A stretch of 59,268 nt of DNA, taken from positions 1 through 59,268 of the forward strand of contig JAQTQG010000007.1 in NCBI GenBank assembly GCA_028712375.1, written 5' to 3'. Positions 28,266-37,027 of this stretch are shown in pieces (the first letter of the stretch is position 1; each line of letters begins with the position of its first letter). Origin of the DNA: Candidatus Omnitrophota bacterium (lineage in GTDB: Bacteria > Omnitrophota > Gorgyraeia > Gygaellales > Profunditerraquicolaceae). Position numbers and translations under genes: made by a program. The notes beneath the pieces were generated by a model. That model was not told the origin of the DNA and ran no database searches. It saw only the letters and a program-made list of their open reading frames with translations.

Positions 28266-28640
28266 TTATTCTCCCTTAGAAACAATCCCCTTATCGGCTC
28301 CACATTTAGGCATCCCGGGGCGTTTTCCATCCTTGACTAACGGGCCTTTTTCAGGCATCGGCATATCCATGTCCTTTTTCATCATTTGCGGCATACCATC
28401 CATTTTCATCTTCTGCTGGAACATACCTCTGGAGATGAATGATCCTTGGGCTGTTTTATAGATTGCGCCGGAAAAAACAACTAATGCGGCTAACCAAAGA
28501 AATCCCACGACCACATAACCGAACCCTTTCAGCGCTTTCTCTTCAACTCTGCGTAGAGTAAAAAGAACAAAAAAGCTGGCGGTTAATAAAACTGCGATCG
28601 GTACAACTGACATTAAATGCGTTAACCTTAATATACACAT
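28266..28640 (-). CDS. Small membrane protein with Met-rich C-terminal tail
   Basis: Two TM segments then QKMKMDGMPQMMKKDMDMPMPEKG. Confidence 0.7.
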   Translation of the reverse strand: MCILRLTHLMSVVPIAVLLTASFFVLFTLRRVEEKALKGFGYVVVGFLWLAALVVFSGAIYKTAQGSFISRGMFQQKMKMDGMPQMMKKDMDMPMPEKGPLVKDGKRPGMPKCGADKGIVSKGE

Positions 28641-28667
28641 AGCGCCCTCCTTGGTTTAAATAAAATT

Positions 28668-29063
28668 TTAATCTACCGTAATTTCTTTTTCGCTTCTCCA
28701 GAGGCCATGAATATTACAATAAGCAACCGCCATAACTACTCCGCTTTTCTCGGTTTTAAAAGATGCGGAAACCTTGGGCTCTGAGAATATTGTGCTGGTA
28801 TTTGGCCCTTGCACAGATTCTCCGTGCGCATTAAATTCAAACCGCCCCAATTGATAAGGAAATTTCTCGCCGGATGCCAAAAAATACAACTCGATGGACC
28901 GAATATGATGTTCAGTAGTATTAGGATGGGCAATTTGCTTTCCTACGCTTACTTCAATTCGTAAAACCTCACCCTTACTTATTTTATCTGCTACTTCAAT
29001 CAGCGGAACATGCTTTTCTGTTTTCCAATCCGCGCTCTGCAATAAATCTCTCAAATCCGCCAT
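28668..29063 (-). CDS. Class II superoxide reductase (neelaredoxin-like)
   Basis: TEKHVPLIE, HPNTTEHHI and YCNIHGLW supply the His4Cys Fe ligands; no N-terminal desulforedoxin domain. Confidence 0.95.
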   Translation of the reverse strand: MADLRDLLQSADWKTEKHVPLIEVADKISKGEVLRIEVSVGKQIAHPNTTEHHIRSIELYFLASGEKFPYQLGRFEFNAHGESVQGPNTSTIFSEPKVSASFKTEKSGVVMAVAYCNIHGLWRSEKEITVD

Positions 29064-29078
29064 TAACCCACCTCCTTG

Positions 29079-30368
29079 TTATCTTTTTAATATTTTTTTC
29101 AAATCTTCATCGGGCGTACTAATCAATTTCAGGCCAAATTTCTCCTGCAAAACACCAAACACATTCTTGCTGATAAAAGCTGGCGGAGTTGGTCCGATAT
29201 AGATACCTTTGATATCAAGATACAACAAAGACAATAGAATGGCAACTGCTTTTTGTTCAAACCAGGAAAGTATCAATGTCAGCGGCAAATCATTTACTCC
29301 GCAGCCAAAAGCCTTACTTAAAGCCAAGGCTATTTGTACCGCAGAATAAGCGTTATTGCATTGGCCCAAATCAATTAATCTGGGAATCCCCTCAATTTCA
29401 CCAAAATCCAGTTTGTTGAAACGGTACTTTCCGCAGGCTAAGGTTAAAATAACACAATCCTGGGGGACTTTCTCGGCAAACTCCGTATAATAATTGCGCC
29501 CGGGTTTTGCGCCATCGCAGCCGCCGATTAAAAAGAAATGCCGGATTTTTCCGGACTTGACGGCGCTGACAATTTTATCCGCTAAACTCAAAACTGCCGT
29601 ATGGTGAAAACCGGTCCAGATTTTTTTTGCAGGGGCTGGCGGTAAAGGCGGCAGGGATTTTGCTTTCTCAATCAAAATTTTAAAATCCCGGTCCTTTAAA
29701 TGTGTTGCTCCGGGCACTCCGGTAATGCCGATTGTAAACAGCCTGTCTAAATAAGTACCTTCCGGGGGGATTAACACGCAATTAGTGGTAGCCAGCAACG
29801 CTCCGCTAAAAGCATTAAATTCTTTTTTCTGCTCCTGCCAGGCCCCGCCATAGTTTCCTGCCAGGTGCTTAAATTTTTTTAGTTCCGGATAACCATGCGC
29901 CGGGAGCATCTCGCCATGAGTATAAATATTTACGCCTGTTCCTTCTGTTTGCCTGAGTAATTCGTAAAGATCCAGCAAATCATGCCCGGTAACTAAGATT
30001 CCGGGCCCGGCCAGCGTGCCGGTTTCTACCTGAGTAGGCACAGGGTTGCCAAATCTTTGCGTATGCGCGCTGTCTAAAACTTCCATAATTTTATAATTCA
30101 TTTTCCCGCATTTTAAAACCAATTCCAGGTATTGATTTAAATCAAAACTGACATTAGTAATGGTTTTAAAAAGCGCCTCATGCATAAAAGCGTCCACCTC
30201 TGGATCAAATGCCCCTAATTCGCGGGCATGATAAGCATAGGCGGCAATGCCTTTTAACCCGTACAAAAGTGTATCCTGCAAGCTTTGAATATCCTCATTT
30301 TTGCCGCATACCCCGGATTTAGTGCAGCCTGTACCGCCGGCTGTTTGTTCGCATTGATAACAAAACAT
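29079..30368 (-). CDS. hcp: Hydroxylamine reductase / hybrid-cluster protein, short form
   Basis: MFCYQCEQTAGGTGCTKSGVCGK start; GGCDGAKPGRNYYTEFAEKVPQDCVILTLACGKYRF; 429 aa. Confidence 0.94.
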   Translation of the reverse strand: MFCYQCEQTAGGTGCTKSGVCGKNEDIQSLQDTLLYGLKGIAAYAYHARELGAFDPEVDAFMHEALFKTITNVSFDLNQYLELVLKCGKMNYKIMEVLDSAHTQRFGNPVPTQVETGTLAGPGILVTGHDLLDLYELLRQTEGTGVNIYTHGEMLPAHGYPELKKFKHLAGNYGGAWQEQKKEFNAFSGALLATTNCVLIPPEGTYLDRLFTIGITGVPGATHLKDRDFKILIEKAKSLPPLPPAPAKKIWTGFHHTAVLSLADKIVSAVKSGKIRHFFLIGGCDGAKPGRNYYTEFAEKVPQDCVILTLACGKYRFNKLDFGEIEGIPRLIDLGQCNNAYSAVQIALALSKAFGCGVNDLPLTLILSWFEQKAVAILLSLLYLDIKGIYIGPTPPAFISKNVFGVLQEKFGLKLISTPDEDLKKILKR

Positions 30369-30381
30369 TATTTCCTCCTTT

Positions 30382-31098
30382 TTAAAGATATATATCTTTG
30401 GAGATATCTTTACCTGTCTTGGTTAAAAATATTTTCTTAATCATTTCAGCAGTCCTAACTTTATCGCTGGTGTCAACCTCCTCCTCTAAATTTACCAGCC
30501 AATCCGCATCATATAAAACTTTAAAGTTTGCGGAATCAATCTTGCCGGGAGAATGATGAAAAGAAATAATCTGGCAAATCTCATCCACACTTTCTTTCTT
30601 TACCCCCAGTTTTAATAGTATTTTACGGGCAATTTCCGGCCCCAAAGCCTCCTGTAAATGCCCGGCGCTAGAGCCGTATTTTTCCTCCGCCGGCTTTATC
30701 CCCACATCATGCAAGATACTCGCCGGAATAACAATATCCCAATCAGCTATTTCCTGCTTTAATATCTCCTCAGCATAACGCAATACTTTTTTAGCATGGG
30801 TTATCCGCTTAATATCATCCCCGAAATAATCTTCCAGCTCTTTTACAAGCCTCTCTTTTAAAATAACTGTTTTTGCCTCCAAATACCCCTGGTAGCGCTG
30901 TTGGCCCAGACACTCTTTAGCCGCCTTGCACCAATCCAAACAGGAAGGCAGCCTCTCTTTACAGATTAAATTCTTGCATTTGGGGCAAACTATTTTAATT
31001 TCATCAGAAAAAATTTCCGCCGCATACCCGCAATTGCCGCAAGTTATATTTTCCGCTTTGGCTTTACGCCTATCCTGGCCCGGGCACTGATTAAACAT
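30382..31098 (-). CDS. HD-domain phosphohydrolase with N-terminal Cys-rich (zinc-ribbon-like) region
   Basis: CGNCGYAAEIF...CPKCKNL; ASILHDVG HD motif. Confidence 0.82.
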   Translation of the reverse strand: MFNQCPGQDRRKAKAENITCGNCGYAAEIFSDEIKIVCPKCKNLICKERLPSCLDWCKAAKECLGQQRYQGYLEAKTVILKERLVKELEDYFGDDIKRITHAKKVLRYAEEILKQEIADWDIVIPASILHDVGIKPAEEKYGSSAGHLQEALGPEIARKILLKLGVKKESVDEICQIISFHHSPGKIDSANFKVLYDADWLVNLEEEVDTSDKVRTAEMIKKIFLTKTGKDISKDIYL

Positions 31099-31925
31099 TA
31101 AGCTATTTCTCCTTTAATCGTAACAGTAACATCCTCAAACGGTACCTCTTTGCCGGAACTTTTCAGCGCTGCCTTAATAATAGGAAGCAATCCGAGGCAG
31201 CAAGGTACCTCCATATGCGCATAAGTAACGCTTTTAATCTCATTGTTAGAAAAAATCTGCTCAAGCTTCTGCTGATACAAAGATAAATCATCCAGTTTCG
31301 GGCAACCGATCACCAACATCTTGCCTTTTAATAAATCCCGGTGAAAATTAGCGTATGTAAAAGGTACGCAATCTGCGGAAATTAGAAGATGCGCCCCGGA
31401 AAAATACGGCGCATGCGTAGGAACCAGGAGCAGCTGCACCGGCCACTGAACCAACTCTGATTCCTGGTGTTGAGTTATACCGGCATGCTTAGTTGATGGC
31501 AGCTTTTTAAGTTCAAAAGATTTTGAACCCGGACAAACTGTAGCGCCAGAACCATGACTGCCCGCCCGGCCCAAAACAATATTTATATTATTCTTTTTTA
31601 AAAAATCCATTGCCTGTTTTAGATAAACTAATTCTCCGTGTTCCTGCAAATGCCTTAAGTGCGCTTTAATAACATTGGGGCCCTGTTTGACAATATTAGC
31701 AATAACTTTATTTTCATCATAAGCAACCGCTTCTCTTTCTTCTATAGTAATCGCACCTTGCGGGCAATGCCCGATACATGCCCCTAAACCATCACAAAAC
31801 AAATCGCTCACTAACCGTGCTTTCTGGTCGATAATCTGGATTGCCCCTTCCGGGCAGTTAGGTATACATAAACCACACCCGTTACACTTATTTTCATCAA
31901 TAGTAATAATTTTTCTTTCAGGCAT
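31098..31925 (-). CDS. 4Fe-4S dicluster-domain protein
   Basis: CNGCGLCIPNCPEGAIQI and CDGLGACIGHCPQGAITI. Confidence 0.92.
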   Translation of the reverse strand: MPERKIITIDENKCNGCGLCIPNCPEGAIQIIDQKARLVSDLFCDGLGACIGHCPQGAITIEEREAVAYDENKVIANIVKQGPNVIKAHLRHLQEHGELVYLKQAMDFLKKNNINIVLGRAGSHGSGATVCPGSKSFELKKLPSTKHAGITQHQESELVQWPVQLLLVPTHAPYFSGAHLLISADCVPFTYANFHRDLLKGKMLVIGCPKLDDLSLYQQKLEQIFSNNEIKSVTYAHMEVPCCLGLLPIIKAALKSSGKEVPFEDVTVTIKGEIA

Positions 31926-31929
31926 ACCT

Positions 31930-32328
31930 TTACCCCTTAATTAAAACAGCGATATTAATTTGCCGAAGCTGGGTAAGCGCATTATTTTCAATCACGCGTA
32001 TTTTCTTTCTTAAAATACATTTACCTCTATTGGGGCAAATATCTTTTTTTAAAAAACACCCGTCTAAACCCGTCTGGCCCTGGAAAATATGCATAATCTG
32101 AATGATAGAAATTTTTTTGGGCAGCAAGTTTAATTTAAACCCCCCGGCTTGGCCTTTATGTGATTCAAGTATCTTCTCTTTACTTAAGCGCTGTAAAATT
32201 TTACGCATGAATGGGCGAGGCACCCCCAACACTTTTACTAGCTCAGGAGCTGTTACTATTTTATTTTCCTTAGCTATATAGCAAATCGCGCGTAAAGCAT
32301 AATCGGTATTCCTGGTAATAAGCTTCAT
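31930..32328 (-). CDS. Rrf2-family (likely Fe-S) transcriptional regulator
   Basis: MKLITRNTDYALRAICYIAKE; three Cys in GCFLKKDICPNRGKC; start at M6 with a GGAG Shine-Dalgarno. Confidence 0.92.
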   Translation of the reverse strand: MKLITRNTDYALRAICYIAKENKIVTAPELVKVLGVPRPFMRKILQRLSKEKILESHKGQAGGFKLNLLPKKISIIQIMHIFQGQTGLDGCFLKKDICPNRGKCILRKKIRVIENNALTQLRQINIAVLIKG

Positions 32329-32440
32329 TAAATTTTTCTCCAATATTAAATTATAAATACAGCGGGTAGTATTTGCCGATTATCTGGCGGCAAATTTATT
32401 TGCGCCTTAACCCTGCCTACCCAACACGGTTAAGGCTGAT

Positions 32441-32500
32441 TTAGCAGCCCTCTTTACAATGAGCTATTGCTCTGAGCATATACCTAATCGTAATATCCAT
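32441..32500 (-). CDS. 19-aa mini-ORF resembling an Rrf2 N-terminus (leader peptide or remnant)
   Basis: MDITIRYMLRAIAHCKEGC; near-perfect AAAGGAGGT Shine-Dalgarno 7 nt upstream. Confidence 0.55.
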   Translation of the reverse strand: MDITIRYMLRAIAHCKEGC

Positions 32501-32530
32501 ATATTAACCTCCTTTCTTAGTTTATGCTTA

Positions 32531-32558
32531 ATGATACCATATTAGTATCTTTTGTCAA
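32531..32558 (-). promoter_or_regulatory. Promoter of the redox operon with an overlapping operator-like inverted repeat
   Basis: TTGACA-N16-TATCAT; GATAC-N7-GTATC (32533-32549) overlaps the spacer and -10. Confidence 0.7.
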
Positions 32559-32567
32559 GAAATTTTT

Positions 32568-33617
32568 TTATTTTATTAGTAAATTAAAAAGATACCCCAG
32601 GGCAATTACCTGCGGCACGGCAATCAGCGGCATCCAAAGGGCTACCCGCCTGCCCAGATTGCTCCAGAGCAGCCCGATTTCCGTATAGTCCGTGACTACC
32701 CCGGCCATTAAAAATACGAAGCTATTGCCCAAAGCTTGAGTTTGACGGTAGATTTCAAAAGCCAGGGGGCTGGAACCCTCAGAACAAACCTCAATTACTG
32801 TAGCTAAAATCAATGTAACAAATAAACCGGCTAAAGCGGGGCTCATAAATTTGTGAAAAAAATGTACCGGGATAAAAGCTCCGGCCAAGCTAGCTAAAAG
32901 TACCCCCAGAATAATCCACCCTAAAACCATTTGAGCAAGCATCAATAAGCCGGCGCAGACACCTTTAGCATCTGTGACAAGAGAATCTCTGTTAAACTTA
33001 TAGCCGCTTAAGCGCTCCCGGAAATTTGCAATAATAGAATAATCGGAAGCTACCGGCACAATATTTTTATTTTGCTCAATCCATCCTTTTTTCTCTAAAA
33101 ACATAAAAATCAAACCTGTATTTATCGCGATAATTATCGCCGCTAAAATAATCAACATGCCCTTTAGCCCGAACAAGCTCAACAACATCATTGTTACCGC
33201 AAAGTTCGCCCAAGGGCTGGCCAGCAGAAAACTCACTACCGCCGGGTTGCTCGCCCCCTTCTTATGCAGCTGGATAGATAAAGCTAAAATTCCATGGCTA
33301 CAGGCGCTCATCAAAAACCCCAAAAATACCGCATTTAAAATAGTAAATGCGGAGTTGCGGGCTAAAATTTTGGAAACATATTCTTTAGGAATATAATGCT
33401 CAATTATCCCGCCTAAAAATAAACCTGCCAATACTGCCCACCAGATAGACCCTGCATAATGGAATAAAATTTTACGGAAAGGTGCAAGCGGCGCAAATAT
33501 ATAGGAAAGAATAACCAAAACCAGAGTAGTAAATGTGACTAAAAATAACTTGTTCTTGAAAAAGCTTTGCTTACCTTGATGGCAGCAGGCAGGGGCCTGG
33601 GGCATATTTACCTCCAA
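32568..33617 (-). CDS. Permease (DUF318/ArsP-like)
   Basis: GIIEHYIPKEYVSKIL...LMSACSHGILALSIQLHKKGASNPAVVSFLLASPW. Confidence 0.85.
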   Translation of the reverse strand: MEVNMPQAPACCHQGKQSFFKNKLFLVTFTTLVLVILSYIFAPLAPFRKILFHYAGSIWWAVLAGLFLGGIIEHYIPKEYVSKILARNSAFTILNAVFLGFLMSACSHGILALSIQLHKKGASNPAVVSFLLASPWANFAVTMMLLSLFGLKGMLIILAAIIIAINTGLIFMFLEKKGWIEQNKNIVPVASDYSIIANFRERLSGYKFNRDSLVTDAKGVCAGLLMLAQMVLGWIILGVLLASLAGAFIPVHFFHKFMSPALAGLFVTLILATVIEVCSEGSSPLAFEIYRQTQALGNSFVFLMAGVVTDYTEIGLLWSNLGRRVALWMPLIAVPQVIALGYLFNLLIK

Positions 33618-34876
33618 ATAAACCAGACAAACAAATAAGCGGCGGTTACCGCAAAAATAGTAAAAGGAATCCCTATCTTCATAAAATGTGTGAATTTAAC
33701 CGGATACCCCTCTTTCTTAAGCAGGCCGCAAGCAACAATATTAGCTGAGGCGCCAATCGGAGTAATATTGCCTCCCAAGCTGGCGCCGATCAATAAACCA
33801 AAAAGAAATAAAGAAGGATTGATCTGTAACTTATCCGACATAATCATCGCCACCGGAAGCATCGCCACCAGAAAAGGAACGTTATCAATGAATGCGGAAA
33901 GAATCACTGATAAGAACACAATCGCAGTATAGCCCAAGAATATATTCCCGCCGACCAGGCTGGCCAGGCAATCCGCCAAAACCTGGATCCATCCGGTAAG
34001 GGAAATTCCCCCGACAATTATAAAAATACCAATCAGGAAAAATGTCGTATCCCAATCCAGTTTTTTAAGCCCGGAGGCAATGGAAGCATTCTTTGCCATC
34101 TTCTCCCAAACTAAAGCCAGGATACCAAAAACCATACAGATTTGCCCGGCCAAAGAAGCAAACCCGGAATCAAATAAGGAAGAAAGCGCCAATAAAACGA
34201 TTAAGCTCACTAAAAGAATTGTCGGTACCCAGCTCTTCACTTTTTCTATCGGGACAAGCCGTGTTTTAATCCGGTGCTTTCTAAATATGAAATAAAGCAC
34301 AAAAAAAGAAGCAAAGGCTCCCAGCTCTACAGCGAAAAAAATACTGGGTTTACCTTGGTAAAAAAAGAAATCCCCGAAATTCATCTTGGAAAAACCACCC
34401 AAAAGCATGCTCGGCGGATCCCCGATTAAAGTAGCTGCGCCCTGCAAATTACTGGAAACAGCAATGGCAATCATCATATTGGTAGGATTGATTTGAAGTT
34501 TCTTAGCCAAGGCCAAAGCAATGGGCGCCACGATTAATACCGTAGCCACATTCTCTACAAAAGCGGAAATAAAACCACTTAAAATACAAATAAACAAAAT
34601 TGCCCAGGCTGTACTCTTAGCCCTATCCACCACAATTTCCGCAATATAAGCCGGAACTCTACTTTGCATAAATACATCCGCCAAAATCAGAGTGCCTACG
34701 AATATACCCATTACATTCCAGTTTACCGCCAAAAAAGCATCTTTAACGGATATGGCACCGGTTAAAACCAATAATAAACTGCCCCCTAAAGCTACCAAAG
34801 TCCGCTTATGCGGCAAGCAGACAAATAGAATATAAGAAATAATGAAAATAATTAAAGCTAAAATTTTTGGATTCAT
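33608..34876 (-). CDS. ArsB/NhaD-type (ion transporter superfamily) permease
   Basis: VENVATVLIVAPIALALAKKL and IDNVPFLVAMLPV motifs; about 11 TM. Confidence 0.88.
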   Translation of the reverse strand: MNPKILALIIFIISYILFVCLPHKRTLVALGGSLLLVLTGAISVKDAFLAVNWNVMGIFVGTLILADVFMQSRVPAYIAEIVVDRAKSTAWAILFICILSGFISAFVENVATVLIVAPIALALAKKLQINPTNMMIAIAVSSNLQGAATLIGDPPSMLLGGFSKMNFGDFFFYQGKPSIFFAVELGAFASFFVLYFIFRKHRIKTRLVPIEKVKSWVPTILLVSLIVLLALSSLFDSGFASLAGQICMVFGILALVWEKMAKNASIASGLKKLDWDTTFFLIGIFIIVGGISLTGWIQVLADCLASLVGGNIFLGYTAIVFLSVILSAFIDNVPFLVAMLPVAMIMSDKLQINPSLFLFGLLIGASLGGNITPIGASANIVACGLLKKEGYPVKFTHFMKIGIPFTIFAVTAAYLFVWFIWR

Positions 34877-34931
34877 AATTTAAATGTTAACCTAAACGGC
34901 CAGCCCAAACAGTTAAAATCCGCTTCCTGCT

Positions 34932-35315
34932 TTAACTTAAACTGACAAAAATTATCCCCACTACAATCAACCCTGTGCCCAGCCAGCGTCCAAAGCCCAT
35001 CTTTTCTTTCAATACAAAGTGGGAAGCCAAGGCGATAAAAATATAGTGCATGCTATCGGCAGAAAAAGCAAAGTTAAGGTCCGCTTTCGAAAGCACCACC
35101 AGCCAAACACACAAAGAAATCAAGCTGAAAACAAACCCCAGCCAAAGCCGGGGCGTAATTAATAACCGAAAAATAAATTTAAATATTTTTATAAGGTTAA
35201 AAGTAGGAATAAAATGCAAAGAATCAATTGCCGACTTTAAAAAAAGTTGATTGATCGTATCACACAAACTGGTTAAGGCGATCAGAGATAAAACCAGCAG
35301 CAACCCTTCTTTCAT
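34932..35315 (-). CDS. Four-TM EamA/SMR-like transporter subunit
   Basis: Hydrophobic, ends FGRWLGTGLIVVGIIFVSLS. Confidence 0.8.
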   Translation of the reverse strand: MKEGLLLVLSLIALTSLCDTINQLFLKSAIDSLHFIPTFNLIKIFKFIFRLLITPRLWLGFVFSLISLCVWLVVLSKADLNFAFSADSMHYIFIALASHFVLKEKMGFGRWLGTGLIVVGIIFVSLS

Positions 35316-35728
35316 TTTAACTGTTCAGCCCTTTCTTTACTGCTCAAGGAAACCAAGATTACTCCGGCCAGAACAAAAAATACCCCCAGCCAGCGCAAGG
35401 CAGTAATCTGCTCATGGAGAAATATAACGGAAACCAGCGGGACCAAAATATAGCTAAAACTGGCAATCGGCACCGCTACGCTTAGGTCTATTTTTGAAAG
35501 AATCAGCGACCAGAGAATAAACACAGAGAATACCGCCAATAACCCGCCCCAGAAAAACGGTGAAAAGAAAACTATTTTTAGAAAAACTACCGCAGTGGCT
35601 AAATCCGTTACTTGTTCATAACTGGCCCCCAAAGTACTTTTCTTAAAGAAAAAATGCACTGCCGTTTCCAGCATATCGCTAGCAATCAGCAAACACAGTA
35701 TTTTAAATGTCACTTTTTTCTTAAACAT
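35312..35728 (-). CDS. Four-TM EamA/SMR-like transporter subunit, overlapping partner
   Basis: LILSKIDLSVAVPIASFSYILVPLVSVIFLHEQITALRWLGVFFVLAGVILVSLS; 4-bp overlap with the next gene. Confidence 0.82.
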   Translation of the reverse strand: MFKKKVTFKILCLLIASDMLETAVHFFFKKSTLGASYEQVTDLATAVVFLKIVFFSPFFWGGLLAVFSVFILWSLILSKIDLSVAVPIASFSYILVPLVSVIFLHEQITALRWLGVFFVLAGVILVSLSSKERAEQLK

Positions 35729-35733
35729 AAAAT

Positions 35734-36855
35734 TTATGCCCGTAACTCCTGATCAAAATTATCCGGTTTTAACATTAAAATTAGCGGCTTAAGTAAAAAA
35801 TTTAAGATTGTATTCCGGTGTTTCAGATAAACAAACAGCGTAACCAACTTTCCTCCCAACCTGATTTTAGGCTCATAATCTGTCTGGCCAGGATAATAAT
35901 AGCTTAAAGAATGGTCTATGCACCATTGGATATTATTAACCCAGCTGATAAAATATAAATTATACCGCCTGGATACATCATAGTCGAAACCGATAAATTT
36001 ATCAATGAACAAATTATCATAAATAAAACAAAGATTAAATGCCGCTAACTTATTATCTATATAGTAAAGAAAGAAACGCACGTGGGGGGATAAATCCTGC
36101 GCAATCTGCAGAAAGAACTTTTTGGTTAGCCTCTCAAATTTAGTCGAACCGCCGCGATAAGCGTTTTCATACAAGTTCATTACCTGATCAATCTGCGGCA
36201 AAACATCCTGAACTACTTTCACTTCAATATTGCCCAGCATATAAGCTTGTTTTATCTTGCGGTTTAAATTTTTACGCGTAGATGCGCTCAGGCTGGCAAA
36301 GTACTCCGCGAGAGATTTAAAATTTAGCTCTACTACTACTGTGGGAAAACTTTTTGCCCGGGAAAACCCCTTTTTCAACAAAAGATCCAAAAACGGCTGG
36401 CTGGATTCAGGAAAATCCTTAAAAATAATCAAAGGGGCTTTAATTTTTAGGGCCAGATTTTTTAATCCCGAATTCAAAACAGAAATCAGTTTGGCTTTAT
36501 CCGGATAACTTGGGCGGATTCCCAATACCCCAAACTCTGAAAAAGGAGACCCGCAGAATAATGTCCTGGCAACTAGAAAACGCGGATAAATTTTGCGTAT
36601 CCACCGGATAACTCCCGTCAGCTTGCCTTCTACGGCTATATCCAAATTAAAATCCTTGCTAAACAACGGAGCAATGAGCACAATTTCATCATCAGAATAA
36701 ATAACCAGATAGAAAAAAGAAAACTCATAAAGCTCGGAATCGCCCAGGGCTTTATAAAACGCGAAACTTTCCGGAATATTTCCAAAAATATCATCCCAGT
36801 CTTTTTTGGCAATCCGGTCAATGCTATCATATATTTTATATGTAATTTCAGGCAT
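35734..36855 (-). CDS. GNAT/FemAB-like N-acyltransferase (BioF2-like)
   Basis: SASTRKNLNRKIKQA...LYENAYRGGSTKFERLTKKFF...YYPGQTDYEPKIRLGGK. Confidence 0.7.
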   Translation of the reverse strand: MPEITYKIYDSIDRIAKKDWDDIFGNIPESFAFYKALGDSELYEFSFFYLVIYSDDEIVLIAPLFSKDFNLDIAVEGKLTGVIRWIRKIYPRFLVARTLFCGSPFSEFGVLGIRPSYPDKAKLISVLNSGLKNLALKIKAPLIIFKDFPESSQPFLDLLLKKGFSRAKSFPTVVVELNFKSLAEYFASLSASTRKNLNRKIKQAYMLGNIEVKVVQDVLPQIDQVMNLYENAYRGGSTKFERLTKKFFLQIAQDLSPHVRFFLYYIDNKLAAFNLCFIYDNLFIDKFIGFDYDVSRRYNLYFISWVNNIQWCIDHSLSYYYPGQTDYEPKIRLGGKLVTLFVYLKHRNTILNFLLKPLILMLKPDNFDQELRA

Positions 36856-37000
36856 ATGCTAAAATAATCAAGGCACTTTTAAAGCCAAAAGAGTGGTTTG
36901 GCCTCCAATAAGCCAAAGCCACAAGCTAGACAAGCAGTGGTTTGCTCTCCAATAAGCAAAGCCACAGAGAGTTCCCTTGAATTTTGGCTTATTTTAGCAT
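36856..37000. repeat. 145-bp composite palindrome with two Family B hairpins
   Basis: Outer arms ATGCTAAAATAA / TTATTTTAGCAT; inner hairpins at 36893-36922 and 36937-36965 share loop CTCCAATAA. Confidence 0.8.
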
Positions 37001-37027
37001 AAAATGATTATATAAATAATAATAAAT

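Noticed and set aside
32568-34876. Arsenic resistance operon (ArsP-like plus ArsB/NhaD-like permeases)
   Set aside because: No arsR, arsC or arsM nearby, and both families have other substrates; substrate left unassigned.
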